Assembly: GCF_026891935.1 (NCBI RefSeq)
Contig: NZ_JAPTGC010000004.1
Coordinates: forward strand, 62,001-126,000
DNA: 64,000 nt
DNA from: Methanocorpusculum vombati
GTDB lineage: Archaea; Halobacteriota; Methanomicrobia; Methanomicrobiales; Methanocorpusculaceae
Direction: 5' to 3'
Shown here: positions 7,952 through 16,895 of the stretch, piece after piece
Layout of the letters: the number at the start of each line of letters is the position of its first letter
Position numbering within the stretch: position 1 is the stretch's first letter
Program-made: the position numbers and the translations under genes
Notes under the pieces: generated by a model
The model's input: only the letters and a program-made list of their open reading frames with translations
What the model was told of the DNA's origin: nothing
The model's database searches: none

Positions 7952-8938
7952 ATGGCTGAGTCCCTGCATGTGTATGATTTTGATAAGACGGTATATGCGG
8001 GAGACTGCAGTCTTGACTTCTGGAAGTTCTGTATGAGACATTCACCGAAGATTCTTGTGTATCTGCCGAAGACTCTCTGGACGTTGGGGCTGTATTTGTT
8101 GGGTCTCCGGAATAAGGTTCAGTTTAAGGAATCCTTCTTTGGATTTCTTGCCGGCATCCCGGATAGTGAGGAGATGATTCAAAGGTTTTGGATGGTTTCT
8201 GAGAGGAAACTGAAGCCGTGGTTTCTTTCCGGGATCGATCCCCGAACACTGATCATTTCTGCGTCACCAGAGTTTCTGCTGCGGTCCGTTTCGGAGAAGC
8301 TGGGTGTCCGGCTGATTGCATCAAAGGTTGATCCGAATTCCGGAAAATTTCTTTCGGAGAACTGTTACGGCGAGGAGAAACTGCGCAGATTTTCTGCGGA
8401 GTTCCCTGATGCGGTGATAGAAACGTTTTATTCGGATTCACCTTCGGATGCCCCGCTTGCCGCGTGCGCACAGCAGGCGTTCCGGGTTGTCGGTGAGGAA
8501 AAAATTTTGTGGGAGGAGTATCGTCCGAGTGGTTTTACGAAGATGAAGGAGACATTTCTGTCAAAAGATTTTCTCCTGTTTTTGTTCTGCGGCGGGATGG
8601 GAACGCTGGCAAATTTTGTGTGTTCTCTTGCCATCTCCACACAGATCAATCCAACGCTTGCTTATGTCGTCGGATATGGGCTGAGTCTGTTTGTAGCTTA
8701 CAGCTTAAACGCCCGCCTCATCTTCCACACATCACTGAAGGCCTCCTCGTTTGGAAAGTTCGTCATCTCGTACATTCCGAACTTTCTGATCCTCTTTACC
8801 TTCGTTAGTATCTTTCTCAATATTTTTTTGTGGAACAAGATTATCGTCTATGCCCTCGCCGCAGTGTTGGGACTGCCGGTAACATTTGTTCTGGTGAAAC
8901 TTTTTGCATTTCGGACATCCTCGCAAAGAGGAGGCTAA
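7952..8938 (+). CDS. HAD phosphatase fused to a GtrA-like membrane domain
   Basis: A 328-aa two-domain protein. Residues 1 to about 195 are a HAD-IB type phosphohydrolase: DFDKT supplies the nucleophile and acid aspartates, IISASPEF the second motif, and FYSDSPSDAPL the metal-binding motif. From about residue 200 the sequence is four membrane helices of the GtrA type (FLFCGGMGTLANF, then YGLSLFVAYSLNARLIF). In the bacterial arabinan pathway a phosphatase removes the 5-phosphate from polyprenyl-phosphoribose-5-phosphate, and GtrA proteins are thought to move lipid-linked sugars. The fusion would place both steps in one protein. The start at 7952 is 2 bases after the upstream stop. Confidence 0.78.
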   Translation: MAESLHVYDFDKTVYAGDCSLDFWKFCMRHSPKILVYLPKTLWTLGLYLLGLRNKVQFKESFFGFLAGIPDSEEMIQRFWMVSERKLKPWFLSGIDPRTLIISASPEFLLRSVSEKLGVRLIASKVDPNSGKFLSENCYGEEKLRRFSAEFPDAVIETFYSDSPSDAPLAACAQQAFRVVGEEKILWEEYRPSGFTKMKETFLSKDFLLFLFCGGMGTLANFVCSLAISTQINPTLAYVVGYGLSLFVAYSLNARLIFHTSLKASSFGKFVISYIPNFLILFTFVSIFLNIFLWNKIIVYALAAVLGLPVTFVLVKLFAFRTSSQRGG

Positions 8939-8949
8939 GAGAGAGTAGT

Positions 8950-9996
8950 ATGTCAAAATATTTCATAACCGGAGGTGCCGGTTTTCTCGGCATCAATTTG
9001 ACCAGATATCTGCTGGAGAAAGGACACGACGTAGTTTCGTATGACATCTTGCAGGAGTACGCCTACCCGGAAAAAGATAATCCTGCCGTTACGGTTGTTT
9101 GCGGTGATATCCGTGAGTATGATTCCCTGCGTCACGCGATGTCCGGCTGTGATGTGGTGGTCCATACGGCAGCCGCTCTTCCGTTGTACTCAAAGGAGGA
9201 CATCAGAAGTACGGACATTGATGGAAGCAGAAATGTTCTCCTTGCCGCACAGGCGAACGGGATCAAACGTGTAATTCAGATCTCGTCAACTGCGGTGTAC
9301 GGGATTCCGGATCACCACCCGCTTCTGGAAACAGATAAACTGGATGGTGTCGGGCCGTATGGTGTTGCAAAGATTGAGGCAGAGAAGACCTGTGCCGAGT
9401 TCCGCAAAGAAGGGATGATCGTTCCGATCATCCGTCCGAAGTCCTTTATCGGACCCGAACGTCTGGGTGTGTTTGTGCTCCTCTATGACTGGGCACAGGA
9501 CGGCAGAAATTTTCCGATGATCGGAAGTGGAAACAACCGGTATCAGCTGCTTGACGTGTATGATCTCTGTGCGGCAATTTATCTGTGTGCCACGCTGGAT
9601 GAGAAGATCGTGAATGATACCTTCAATATCGGTGCTGAGGAGTTTACCACGATGCGGGAGGACTATCAGGCTGTTCTGGATGAAGCCGGTTTTGGAAAAC
9701 GGATCATCGGGTTTCCCAAGGCGCCGGTTATCTGGACCCTGCGGGCATTGGAGTTCCTGCATTTGTCTCCCCTGTACAAGTGGGTGTATGAGACCGCAGG
9801 CGAAGACTCATTTGTATCCATTGAGAAGGCAAAGCGGCAGCTTGGCTGGCAGCCGGTGTACTCGAACAAAGATGCACTGCTGCGGAACTATGCCTGGTAC
9901 CTTGTGCATCAGGATGAGTTCAAGGGAAAGCAAGGAGTGTCGCACCGTGTACCCTGGAAACAGGGGATTCTCGGAGTGGTGAAGAGATTATTTTAA
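8950..9996 (+). CDS. Extended SDR NAD(P)-dependent epimerase/dehydratase-like protein
   Basis: A 348-aa soluble Rossmann protein. The N-terminal nucleotide-binding motif TGGAGFLG and the catalytic YGVAK (Tyr-xxx-Lys), preceded by ISSTAVYG, define an extended short-chain dehydrogenase of the sugar-nucleotide epimerase type. The C-terminal third (about 230-348) is the less conserved substrate domain. In this operon the enzyme probably acts on the nucleotide- or lipid-linked sugar handled by its neighbours, possibly by epimerisation. It starts 11 bases after the HAD-GtrA gene. The substrate cannot be read from sequence. Confidence 0.8.
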   Translation: MSKYFITGGAGFLGINLTRYLLEKGHDVVSYDILQEYAYPEKDNPAVTVVCGDIREYDSLRHAMSGCDVVVHTAAALPLYSKEDIRSTDIDGSRNVLLAAQANGIKRVIQISSTAVYGIPDHHPLLETDKLDGVGPYGVAKIEAEKTCAEFRKEGMIVPIIRPKSFIGPERLGVFVLLYDWAQDGRNFPMIGSGNNRYQLLDVYDLCAAIYLCATLDEKIVNDTFNIGAEEFTTMREDYQAVLDEAGFGKRIIGFPKAPVIWTLRALEFLHLSPLYKWVYETAGEDSFVSIEKAKRQLGWQPVYSNKDALLRNYAWYLVHQDEFKGKQGVSHRVPWKQGILGVVKRLF

Positions 9997-10008
9997 TTGG
10001 AGTATTTT

Positions 10009-11538
10009 ATGACCGAACATCTGCAACTAATAAAACAGTATCTTCTGAACAATAAATACACGGTTATCGTGTGTGTACTTACCCTCGTGGCCTTATTCCT
10101 CCGTTTGTTCCATTTAGGATACAACTCACTCTGGGGAGATGAGATCGCAACAGTCCATTTTGTTTCCAATGGGTTGGAGGGAGTTTGGAATGTGATGTAC
10201 ATTGACGGAAGACCCACACCCCCATTGTACTATACGCTGGAGTCCATTACTCTCTCTTTCCTCGGTCATGGTGAATTTGCGGTGAGATTACTTTCAGCGA
10301 TCTTCGGGGCATTTTCTATTCCACTGATCTATCTCCTTGGAAAGGAACTTCTTGATCAACGAACCGGAACTCTTGCAGCGGGAATATTAACCGTTCTCAT
10401 CTATCATATCTACTACTCTCAGGAAGCCAGATGCTACACAATGCTGCTCTTTCTCTTCCTGATTGCAACTCTCGCATATATTCGGGCAATGAAAACCAAT
10501 CAGACAAAATACTGGGGAATCTTTGCGTTATTCTCTGCACTGATTGTCTGGACACATTTTATAGGGTCTATTGGTGTTGGGATCTTACTCCTCCATGCAA
10601 TTCTTACTATCCTCCTGACCCGCCAGTATGGGAATATACGAAATTTCCTTTTCTCTATTCTGGGAATACTGCTCCTTGTGTCTCCCCTGTTCTTCGTTCT
10701 GGTACAAGTGGGCTCAGATATTCCTTCGGCTGCAAGTGTGTATGGGCTTGGCGTTTTCTTTTTGCCTCAGGCCCTTCTCAAGATGTTTAATCCCAGTATT
10801 AATACCTATACAATACTTGGAGGATTGTTTGTTGTTGCTGCACTGATCTGCTGGATTATCGGAATGCGGAATCTGTATAAGACAGATAAGAATGCCCTGC
10901 TTCTTGTCGGTATGGTGTGTATACTTCCGCTGGTTTTTGGTGAGATAGTCAACATTTTAGGTTTTGATGTATGGTACAATCATTTCATCTTCATTCTTCC
11001 CTTCTTCCTGATCGGAATTGCAAACTGTATTAATTTCAGTCCAAATCCCTCAACAAAAAAGATCTTAACCGTACTGGTACTTATCGGTGTTTTGTTGTAT
11101 GTCATCTGCGGATTTCCGGGATATTATGCTACATATACGAAAGATGACTGGAAAGGTACCGCTGATTTTCTTTCTAATCAAACATTAGAAGGAGATCATA
11201 TTTTTGGGGGTGCGACATACTATTATAACGCAACAGCAGATAAGACAAGTCAATACAGTTTATCACTGGAGACACTGCAATCCATGTTGCCACATGATAC
11301 AAATAGTACTGTCTCTGCATATCTGGTCTTCTCCTTTGATCTTTCTGAACCCAATGTTACCGAAATAGCGTCAAGCGGGAGCCCCTATCTTGATAAAATC
11401 ATTGCCAAGATAGATACTGCAGGAAAAGGAGATACAGAGTTGATCAACTGGATTCTACAAAACACGGAAGAAATCGCTACCTTCTCTTCCAAAAGTCCGT
11501 ATCATGAAATACATGTCCATAAGGTAATGGTAACATAA
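10009..11538 (+). CDS. GT-C fold glycosyltransferase (PMT/ArnT-like)
   Basis: A 509-aa polytopic membrane protein with about 11-12 hydrophobic segments and a soluble C-terminal tail from about residue 370. In the first extracytoplasmic loop LGYNSLWGDEIATVHF carries the WxDE acid pair of GT-C enzymes that use polyprenyl-phosphate sugars; YYSQEARCYTMLLF is the usual second conserved patch of the PF13231 group. It probably transfers a sugar from a lipid carrier to surface glycan or glycoprotein. ATG 10009 is chosen because ggag (9999-10002) is correctly placed; a TTG at 9997 is in frame. It is more AT-rich than the other operon genes and ends the operon. Confidence 0.82.
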   Translation: MTEHLQLIKQYLLNNKYTVIVCVLTLVALFLRLFHLGYNSLWGDEIATVHFVSNGLEGVWNVMYIDGRPTPPLYYTLESITLSFLGHGEFAVRLLSAIFGAFSIPLIYLLGKELLDQRTGTLAAGILTVLIYHIYYSQEARCYTMLLFLFLIATLAYIRAMKTNQTKYWGIFALFSALIVWTHFIGSIGVGILLLHAILTILLTRQYGNIRNFLFSILGILLLVSPLFFVLVQVGSDIPSAASVYGLGVFFLPQALLKMFNPSINTYTILGGLFVVAALICWIIGMRNLYKTDKNALLLVGMVCILPLVFGEIVNILGFDVWYNHFIFILPFFLIGIANCINFSPNPSTKKILTVLVLIGVLLYVICGFPGYYATYTKDDWKGTADFLSNQTLEGDHIFGGATYYYNATADKTSQYSLSLETLQSMLPHDTNSTVSAYLVFSFDLSEPNVTEIASSGSPYLDKIIAKIDTAGKGDTELINWILQNTEEIATFSSKSPYHEIHVHKVMVT

Positions 11539-11782
11539 TTCTGAGCAGAGCCTATTCTCCTCAAAAAGTGACTGATGTGGTTCAATCCAGTCCGTACCTC
11601 CACCATATCAGATTATGACAGGTTATTTTTGGAAGATATATTTGATTTCTTTTTCACCGAACACACGTGCTATTTCCTGTGGAATATCGAATATATGACG
11701 TTACGTTGTTTGCCATCCACAAATTTTTTTCATTCCTTCTCTGACACAAACTCATATATACCATACACCACCACATATGAAT
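11539..11782. other. AT-rich intergenic region
   Basis: This stretch follows the glycosyltransferase stop and precedes the tandem repeats at 11783. The only open frame (from about 11575) runs through the repeats, has low-complexity composition and no recognisable domain, so I do not call it. No RNA gene was recognised. Confidence 0.4.
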
Positions 11783-11848
11783 TGCAAAAACCGGAAGTAA
11801 AATACTGTAAAAACCGGAAGTAAAATACTGCAAAAGTCGGAAGTTAGC
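11783..11848. repeat. 23-bp tandem repeat array (two full units plus a partial unit)
   Basis: Units tg(c/t)aaaaaccggaagtaaaatac start at 11783 and 11806, and a diverged partial third unit starts at 11829 (tgcaaaagtcggaagtt). Two units are identical except for one base. The array ends 17 bases before the ATPase gene at 11866. It could be a set of operator or iteron-like sites, or a plain tandem duplication in the leader. Confidence 0.7.
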
Positions 11849-11865
11849 CGCGCCCGTGCACCATC

Positions 11866-13131
11866 ATGACACCCGAATATATCCCCAGAATTGCCGATAT
11901 TCTTCTTAAAGAGTCCTTAGCATCCTCCGGAGCTGTCCTCATTGAAGGACCGAAATGGTGTGGAAAAACATGGACTGCAAAACATGCCGCAAAAAGTGTC
12001 CTCTACCTTCAGGACCCCGATAAAACCTCCTCCTATCTTCAGATAGCCGACACCAAACCCTCTCTCCTGCTTAAAGGGGAAACCCCGCGCCTCCTTGATG
12101 AATGGCAGATGGCTCCCGTTCTCTGGGATGCCGTCCGTTTCACCGTAGATCAGCGACAGAAAACCGGACAGTTCATCTTAACCGGCTCTGCATCCCCGCA
12201 GGATAATCTCGTCCAACATACAGGAACCGGCAGAATATCACGGATATTCATGCGGCCTATGAGCCTCTTTGAATCCGGAGAATCGAATGGTACCGTCTCC
12301 CTCTCTTCCCTCTTTGCCCGGGAACCCAATATTGACAGCATATCCTCCCTGAGCATCGAAGACCTTGCCGCAGCAATCACCCGCGGTGGCTGGCCTGCAT
12401 CCGTAACCGGTCCGGAAGAAACCGCATTCAAACGTGCAATCGACTACAGCGAAGCAGTCATTAACCACGACATCTCAAAAGTTGACGGCGTGGAAAAAAA
12501 TCCGGCACGTGTGCGCTCACTCCTGCGTTCACTTGCCCGCAACACTGCATCAATGGCCACCATAACAACGATAAAAAATGACATGGCTCTTGACGAAGCC
12601 GGCCTCTCGGAAAAAACCATCTCAGGATATCTCAGCGCTCTCAAACGTATCTTCGTCATCGAAGACCAGCCTGCCTGGAGTCCCGCACTCCTATCCCGGA
12701 CAGCCATTCGGACATCGGCCAAACGGCATTTCATTGATCCCTCCATTGCAGCAGCAGTCCTCCGGGCAACACCAAAACGACTCCTTGAGGACTTCAACAC
12801 CTTTGGCATTTTATTTGAATCGCTCTGCATCCGTGATCTTCGCATCTATGCATCTCTACTTGATGGCGAAATCTTCCACTATCATGACAGAAATGATCTG
12901 GAAGCGGACGCCATCATCCAACTCCATGACGGCAGATGGGGAGCAGTCGAGATAAAACTCGGTTCCCGATCCATTGACGAAGCGGCAAACAATCTGCATA
13001 AACTAAAAAATAAAATTGACACAGGAAAAATGCAGGAGCCGTCATTCTTACTCGTACTTACCGGAGGAGAATTTGCGTACCGCAGGGATGACGGCGTGTA
13101 TATTGTTCCTATCGGGTGCCTGAAGCCCTGA
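11866..13131 (+). CDS. AAA ATPase with DUF4143 domain
   Basis: A 421-aa soluble protein of the widespread archaeal/bacterial AAA_14 plus DUF4143 family. The Walker A is the variant GPKWCGKTWTAKH near residue 28; LLDEWQMAPVLWDAVR is Walker B; FILTGSASPQ is sensor 1. The C-terminal half holds the winged-helix/DUF4143 region, and GAVEIKLGSR near residue 370 resembles a PD-(D/E)xK nuclease-fold lysine motif. The cellular role of the family is poorly known; links to mobile elements and toxin-like systems have been suggested. It sits alone behind a tandem-repeat array. The family is firm, the function is not. Confidence 0.85.
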   Translation: MTPEYIPRIADILLKESLASSGAVLIEGPKWCGKTWTAKHAAKSVLYLQDPDKTSSYLQIADTKPSLLLKGETPRLLDEWQMAPVLWDAVRFTVDQRQKTGQFILTGSASPQDNLVQHTGTGRISRIFMRPMSLFESGESNGTVSLSSLFAREPNIDSISSLSIEDLAAAITRGGWPASVTGPEETAFKRAIDYSEAVINHDISKVDGVEKNPARVRSLLRSLARNTASMATITTIKNDMALDEAGLSEKTISGYLSALKRIFVIEDQPAWSPALLSRTAIRTSAKRHFIDPSIAAAVLRATPKRLLEDFNTFGILFESLCIRDLRIYASLLDGEIFHYHDRNDLEADAIIQLHDGRWGAVEIKLGSRSIDEAANNLHKLKNKIDTGKMQEPSFLLVLTGGEFAYRRDDGVYIVPIGCLKP

Positions 13132-13352
13132 CCGCACCGTTATCAGGAGTGCTTGACCTTCACCACCTCATCTTCATGAGAAAACAGCGTACACCCTCCG
13201 GTATGGGAGAAGCTCCCGTACTCTTCCCCAATGCCGGAATCAGTGCAGTGATAAAATGCCTGCCGCGGGCATCGTTGAGATAGTATCGAAAAACCGTACG
13301 AGCCATGGAGAAAATCCATACCTCCAGATATCTGTTCAGGTCCATCGACAGT

Positions 13353-14183
13353 TCACCGTCGGGAACTGATTTTTGTGTAGGTTATGTGTTCCCGCCATCC
13401 GGGATTCATCGTAAACCGTCCGGGTGCATACTCCACCGCATACCGGAGAGCTCCGTCTACAAACTCCTTCCCCCGCTCGACCGCCGCCGCCACCGGATAC
13501 CCGAGCGCAATATACGAAGCAATTGCGGATGCAAAACAGCATCCCGAACCATGCACATCAGGAAACGGATACACATTCCCGGACAGCAGCCGCATCCCGT
13601 CCCGGTCCAGAAACACATCCACCCCTTTGCGGAACGCCGCGTGTCCGCCTTTGAGAACAACCGCCCCGGCCCCGCGGTCAAGGAACCAGCCGGCCGCATC
13701 CTCCATCGACGCTGCATCCGTAATCGCAATACCCGACAAACTCTCCGCCTCCGGAATGTTCGGCGTCACCACGCTTGCCCGCGGAACCAGCTCCTCCACC
13801 AGCGCCGCAGCGCCGGAATCATCCGTCAGCCGGTACTCGCGGGTCGCAATGAGAACAGGATCGACCACCAGCGGAACCCCGTCCGGCAGTGCCCCGGCAA
13901 CCGCCCGGACCGTAGGAGCGTTCCCGAGCATCCCCGTCTTATAACAGGCGATCGGAAAATCCTCCTCCAGCGTCTTGATCTGGTTCTGCACAAACACAGG
14001 ATCAACCTCCGCAATCGCCCGCACATGATTCGCATTCTGCGCGGTAAGCGCCGCAACAACCGTCATACCCCACACCCCGCAGGCAGTCATCGTCTTCAGA
14101 TCGATCTGTAACCCAGCCCCCGCCGAAGGGTCTGAACCGGCAACTGATGCGGCAAATGCAATTCTCTTGAGATTTTCCCCCAT
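13353..14183 (-). CDS. thiD: Hydroxymethylpyrimidine/phosphomethylpyrimidine kinase
   Basis: Phosphorylates HMP and HMP-phosphate in the pyrimidine branch of thiamine synthesis; a cytoplasmic ribokinase-family enzyme. Family motifs are AGSDPSAGAGLQIDLKT at the N-terminus, YKTGMLG near residue 80, VVDPVLIA near 107 and the anion hole HGSGCCFASAIA near 212. At 276 aa it is the normal length for a stand-alone ThiD; the ThiN domain of some archaeal fusions is absent. It is divergently transcribed from the marker-2 gene. Between its end and the ATPase gene (13132-13352) I see nothing convincing; a 61-codon minus frame at 13160-13345 has no recognisable domain. Confidence 0.9.
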   Translation of the reverse strand: MGENLKRIAFAASVAGSDPSAGAGLQIDLKTMTACGVWGMTVVAALTAQNANHVRAIAEVDPVFVQNQIKTLEEDFPIACYKTGMLGNAPTVRAVAGALPDGVPLVVDPVLIATREYRLTDDSGAAALVEELVPRASVVTPNIPEAESLSGIAITDAASMEDAAGWFLDRGAGAVVLKGGHAAFRKGVDVFLDRDGMRLLSGNVYPFPDVHGSGCCFASAIASYIALGYPVAAAVERGKEFVDGALRYAVEYAPGRFTMNPGWREHITYTKISSRR

Positions 14184-14270
14184 AACAGTATCTATGGAGC
14201 GGGAAACATAAGAGGACTTGCATCCCGCCCAACCGGCTATCTTTATTGTCTGGCATCTCGCAAATTATGT

Positions 14271-15597
14271 ATGGATGTTGAGGGCTATGTCCGCCGCAGC
14301 CTGCACAAAGAGATCCCCGAAGAAGAGATCCGGCAAAGGCTGCAGGAACGCATTCTCGAAATAAAAAATATTGACGAAACCTACGCCGCAGAACTTGCCC
14401 GTGCAGTCATCGACGAGGTGAAAACAACCGAGGGCCTCGCAGGCGATCTGTTCACGTACGAACATGCGGGTGTTACCATGGGAGAGTTTGGTGTGGGATC
14501 GCGGGGTTCGGGAGATTTTTATGCGCACCGGAAAATAGCCGAGGTCATCGGCAAAACCTCGGCGGACGTGGGCGTAGACCAGATGGATGACGGAGGCGTC
14601 GTGCGGGCGAACGGAACGTATGTCATCACCACCGTGGACGGCATGCACTCACGGCTTTCGGACTTTCCGTTCCTCGCGGGATTTCACGCAACACGGGCAA
14701 CACTCCGCGACGTGTACGTGATGGGTGCACGGCCTGTCGGCCTCATCTCGGATGTCCACATCGCCGATGACGGCGACGTGGCAAAACTGTTCGACTACAC
14801 GGCAGGCATTACTACAGTATCGGACGCTCTGCATGTACCGCTGATTGCCGGATCCACACTCCGCATCGGCGGCGATATGGTACTTGGCGACCGGATGACC
14901 GGGTGTGTGGGCGTGGGGGGGGGGGGGGGGCGTCCCCCCCCACGTCACCGCCCGTAAAGCCACCGCCCCGGGCGATGTTCTGCTGATGACCGAAGGTTCA
15001 GGCGGCGGAACAATTGCGACCGCCGCCCTCTACTCCGGCAACGCGGACGTCGTGGAAGAGACGATTAATCTCCACTTCCTCAAAGCCTGCGACGCCCTGA
15101 TCAACTCCCCGGTCTTCCCGCACATTCACGCCATGACGGATGTAACGAACGGCGGTCTTCGCGGAGATGTGTTTGAGATGGCAGAGACCGCAAAGTGTAC
15201 GGTCGTCGTCGATGATGCGCCGCTGCGGGGACTGGTTGCCCCGAAGGTTCTCGCACTGCTTGACAAACTCGGCATCGATTATCTCGGCGTAAGTCTTGAC
15301 GCTCTCCTGGTGGTTGCCCCGCCCGAGTATGTGGATGAGATCATCGCGGTCGTCGCAAAAGCAGGCGTCAGAATGGAGAAGATAGGATTCGTCCGGGAAG
15401 GCCCCGGCGTCTCCCGCCTCATCCGGAACGGTACGGAAGGAGAGTTTATGCCGAAGTTCCGCGAAGCCCCCTACACGCCGCTGAAAAAAGTGGTAGACAG
15501 ACCCGGCCGGGAGTTTGACGAGATGAAAAAAGGCATCGACCGTGCGGCAGCCGCCGCACGGGCGAAGAAGGATCGGGTCCTTGCAAAACTCCGGTAA
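14271..15597 (+). pseudogene. Methanogenesis marker protein 2 (AIR-synthase-related), frameshifted in a poly-G tract
   Basis: The reading frame begins at ATG 14271 and encodes a PurM/SelD-like protein: DQMDDGGVVRANGTYVITTVDGMHS is split across lines of the family's ATP/Mg-binding start, and LRDVYVMGARP follows. After GDRMTGCVGVG the frame is lost in a run of 16 G (14915-14930). The rest continues in another frame from about 14931: VTARKATAPGDVLLMTEG, then MTDVTNGGLRGD, ending at 15597. Total length is 3n+1, so a tract of 15 G would give one intact protein of 441 aa, normal for the family. Function is unknown; the family is conserved in methanogens. The shift may be a sequencing error, slippage-based phase variation, or true loss. 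Confidence 0.85.
14912..14944. repeat. 16-G homopolymer facing an 8-C run
   Basis: A run of 16 G (14915-14930), then cgt, then 8 C (14934-14941). The flanks cgtgg and ccacg extend the complementarity, giving a potential stem of about 11 bp. It interrupts the marker-2 gene. Such a tract is slippage-prone in replication and also error-prone in sequencing. Confidence 0.9.
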
Positions 15598-15717
15598 CTC
15601 CCGCAAAAATATTTTTTAACGTTTTCGTACCGGAATCGGTATCATCTCCGATCAGCAATGCAGACGGGACGAGAGGTTACCTCAGCAGTATTGTTCATGA
15701 TTTTGACAGATCTTTTT

Positions 15718-16758
15718 TCAGCACCAGGACGAAATCTTCGTCTGGCGTGTTCTTCCGAGTGACAAATACGGCAGCGCCCGTTTCATCACGACACCGCAGC
15801 TGCGGAGAACAGCAGTGTCCCGTACACTCCGGGCTTTTCGTGTCTGCACAATCGCCTCGGCACTGACAGCACCGATACCGGGAACCCGCAGAAGCTCGGA
15901 TTTGTCCGCAGTGTCAGGATTTATGAGCGGAAGATTCTGGGCGAGGAGGACTTTGGGGTCAGTGTTCAACAGCATTCCCTCCTCATCAAATGCAGGAGTC
16001 AGCTCCTTTTGGGTGTAGCCGTACAACCGAAGGAGTGCATCCATCTGATACCAGCGGTTTGCCCGCCAGACCGGCGTGTTCTCATGGGTCTCAAGGGGTG
16101 TGTTTGAAATCGCATAGAACGCCGAGTAGTACACCCTTGCAGGATGATACTTTTTATAGGAGGTTGCAACCGTCTCAAAGATATCCCTATCCGTCTCACC
16201 CGCTGCTCCCACCACGAACTGAGTGGAGTGGCGGTCCGGCATAATCTCGGCCAGCCACCGATGGCGGGTCAGGAGATCCGACTGGTAATTTTTTACCGTG
16301 GCAAGTTCCGCAAGATAGGAGGAGTTCGGAGCTTCCAGATTGATACTCAGGCGTGTTGCATACTTCGCAAGTTCGGTAATGTCGGATCGTTTTGCTCCCG
16401 GCAGTACCTTCAGATGCAGGTAACCGCGGTAACCGGAGGAACGAATCAGCCGGGCGGTCTCGATCAGGTTTTCCATGCCGAGATCCACATCACCGCGGGG
16501 AATCCCGGTGCTGAGCAGAAGACCGCCGACGCGTCCCTCATTATGCAGGGCAAGAAATCCGCGGGCAAGTTCCTGGGGTGTGAAATGTATGCCGTTCTTT
16601 TTTCCGCAGACACCGCAGTAGGCACAGTCAAAGGAACAGGTTCCCTCCAGAAGTATCCGCATAATTTTGCAGCATTTTCCCGAACCTTCGTTGCGGCCGG
16701 TCTGATCAAAGAACGTGGTACTGGTTGCCCGCTCGATCTTCTGCATCAACTCCGACAT
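15718..16758 (-). CDS. Radical SAM protein with C-terminal helix-hairpin-helix (putative DNA modification/repair)
   Basis: A 346-aa protein. CSFDCAYC near residue 42 supplies the three cysteines of a radical SAM 4Fe-4S cluster, with further cysteines at GVCGKK just after. The middle is the SAM barrel (HLKVLPG, LSINLEAPN). Near residues 285-305, LRVPGIGAVSAEAIV is a helix-hairpin-helix of the DNA-binding kind. The combination matches the 'putative DNA modification/repair radical SAM' family, which is often beside a uracil-DNA-glycosylase-like partner; no such partner is adjacent here. The reaction is uncharacterised. Confidence 0.82.
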   Translation of the reverse strand: MSELMQKIERATSTTFFDQTGRNEGSGKCCKIMRILLEGTCSFDCAYCGVCGKKNGIHFTPQELARGFLALHNEGRVGGLLLSTGIPRGDVDLGMENLIETARLIRSSGYRGYLHLKVLPGAKRSDITELAKYATRLSINLEAPNSSYLAELATVKNYQSDLLTRHRWLAEIMPDRHSTQFVVGAAGETDRDIFETVATSYKKYHPARVYYSAFYAISNTPLETHENTPVWRANRWYQMDALLRLYGYTQKELTPAFDEEGMLLNTDPKVLLAQNLPLINPDTADKSELLRVPGIGAVSAEAIVQTRKARSVRDTAVLRSCGVVMKRALPYLSLGRTRQTKISSWC

Positions 16759-16895
16759 TACACATTATTGTCAGCAGGAGGACACTTAAACCCCCGACTG
16801 CGCGGTGTGAAAGTGCCCTGCCTCAGACACTCGGCAACTTCATTACCCCGCACTCACTAACATAACAGGTATCAATCATTCTGAGGTAATATCAT

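Noticed and set aside
11575-11823. 82-codon plus frame after the glycosyltransferase
   Set aside because: It runs into the tandem repeats, has low-complexity sequence and no domain.
11783-11848. CRISPR array
   Set aside because: The repeats are in tandem with no spacers, there are fewer than three full units, and no cas genes are present.
13160-13345. 61-codon minus-strand frame between the ATPase and thiD
   Set aside because: No recognised domain, no good ribosome site, and short. It could be a gene fragment but the evidence is too weak to call.
14905-15597. Separate gene starting at an ATG before the G-tract
   Set aside because: Its start overlaps the upstream half in another frame, and the two halves together make one known protein. 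I treat it as the 3' part of the frameshifted marker-2 gene.
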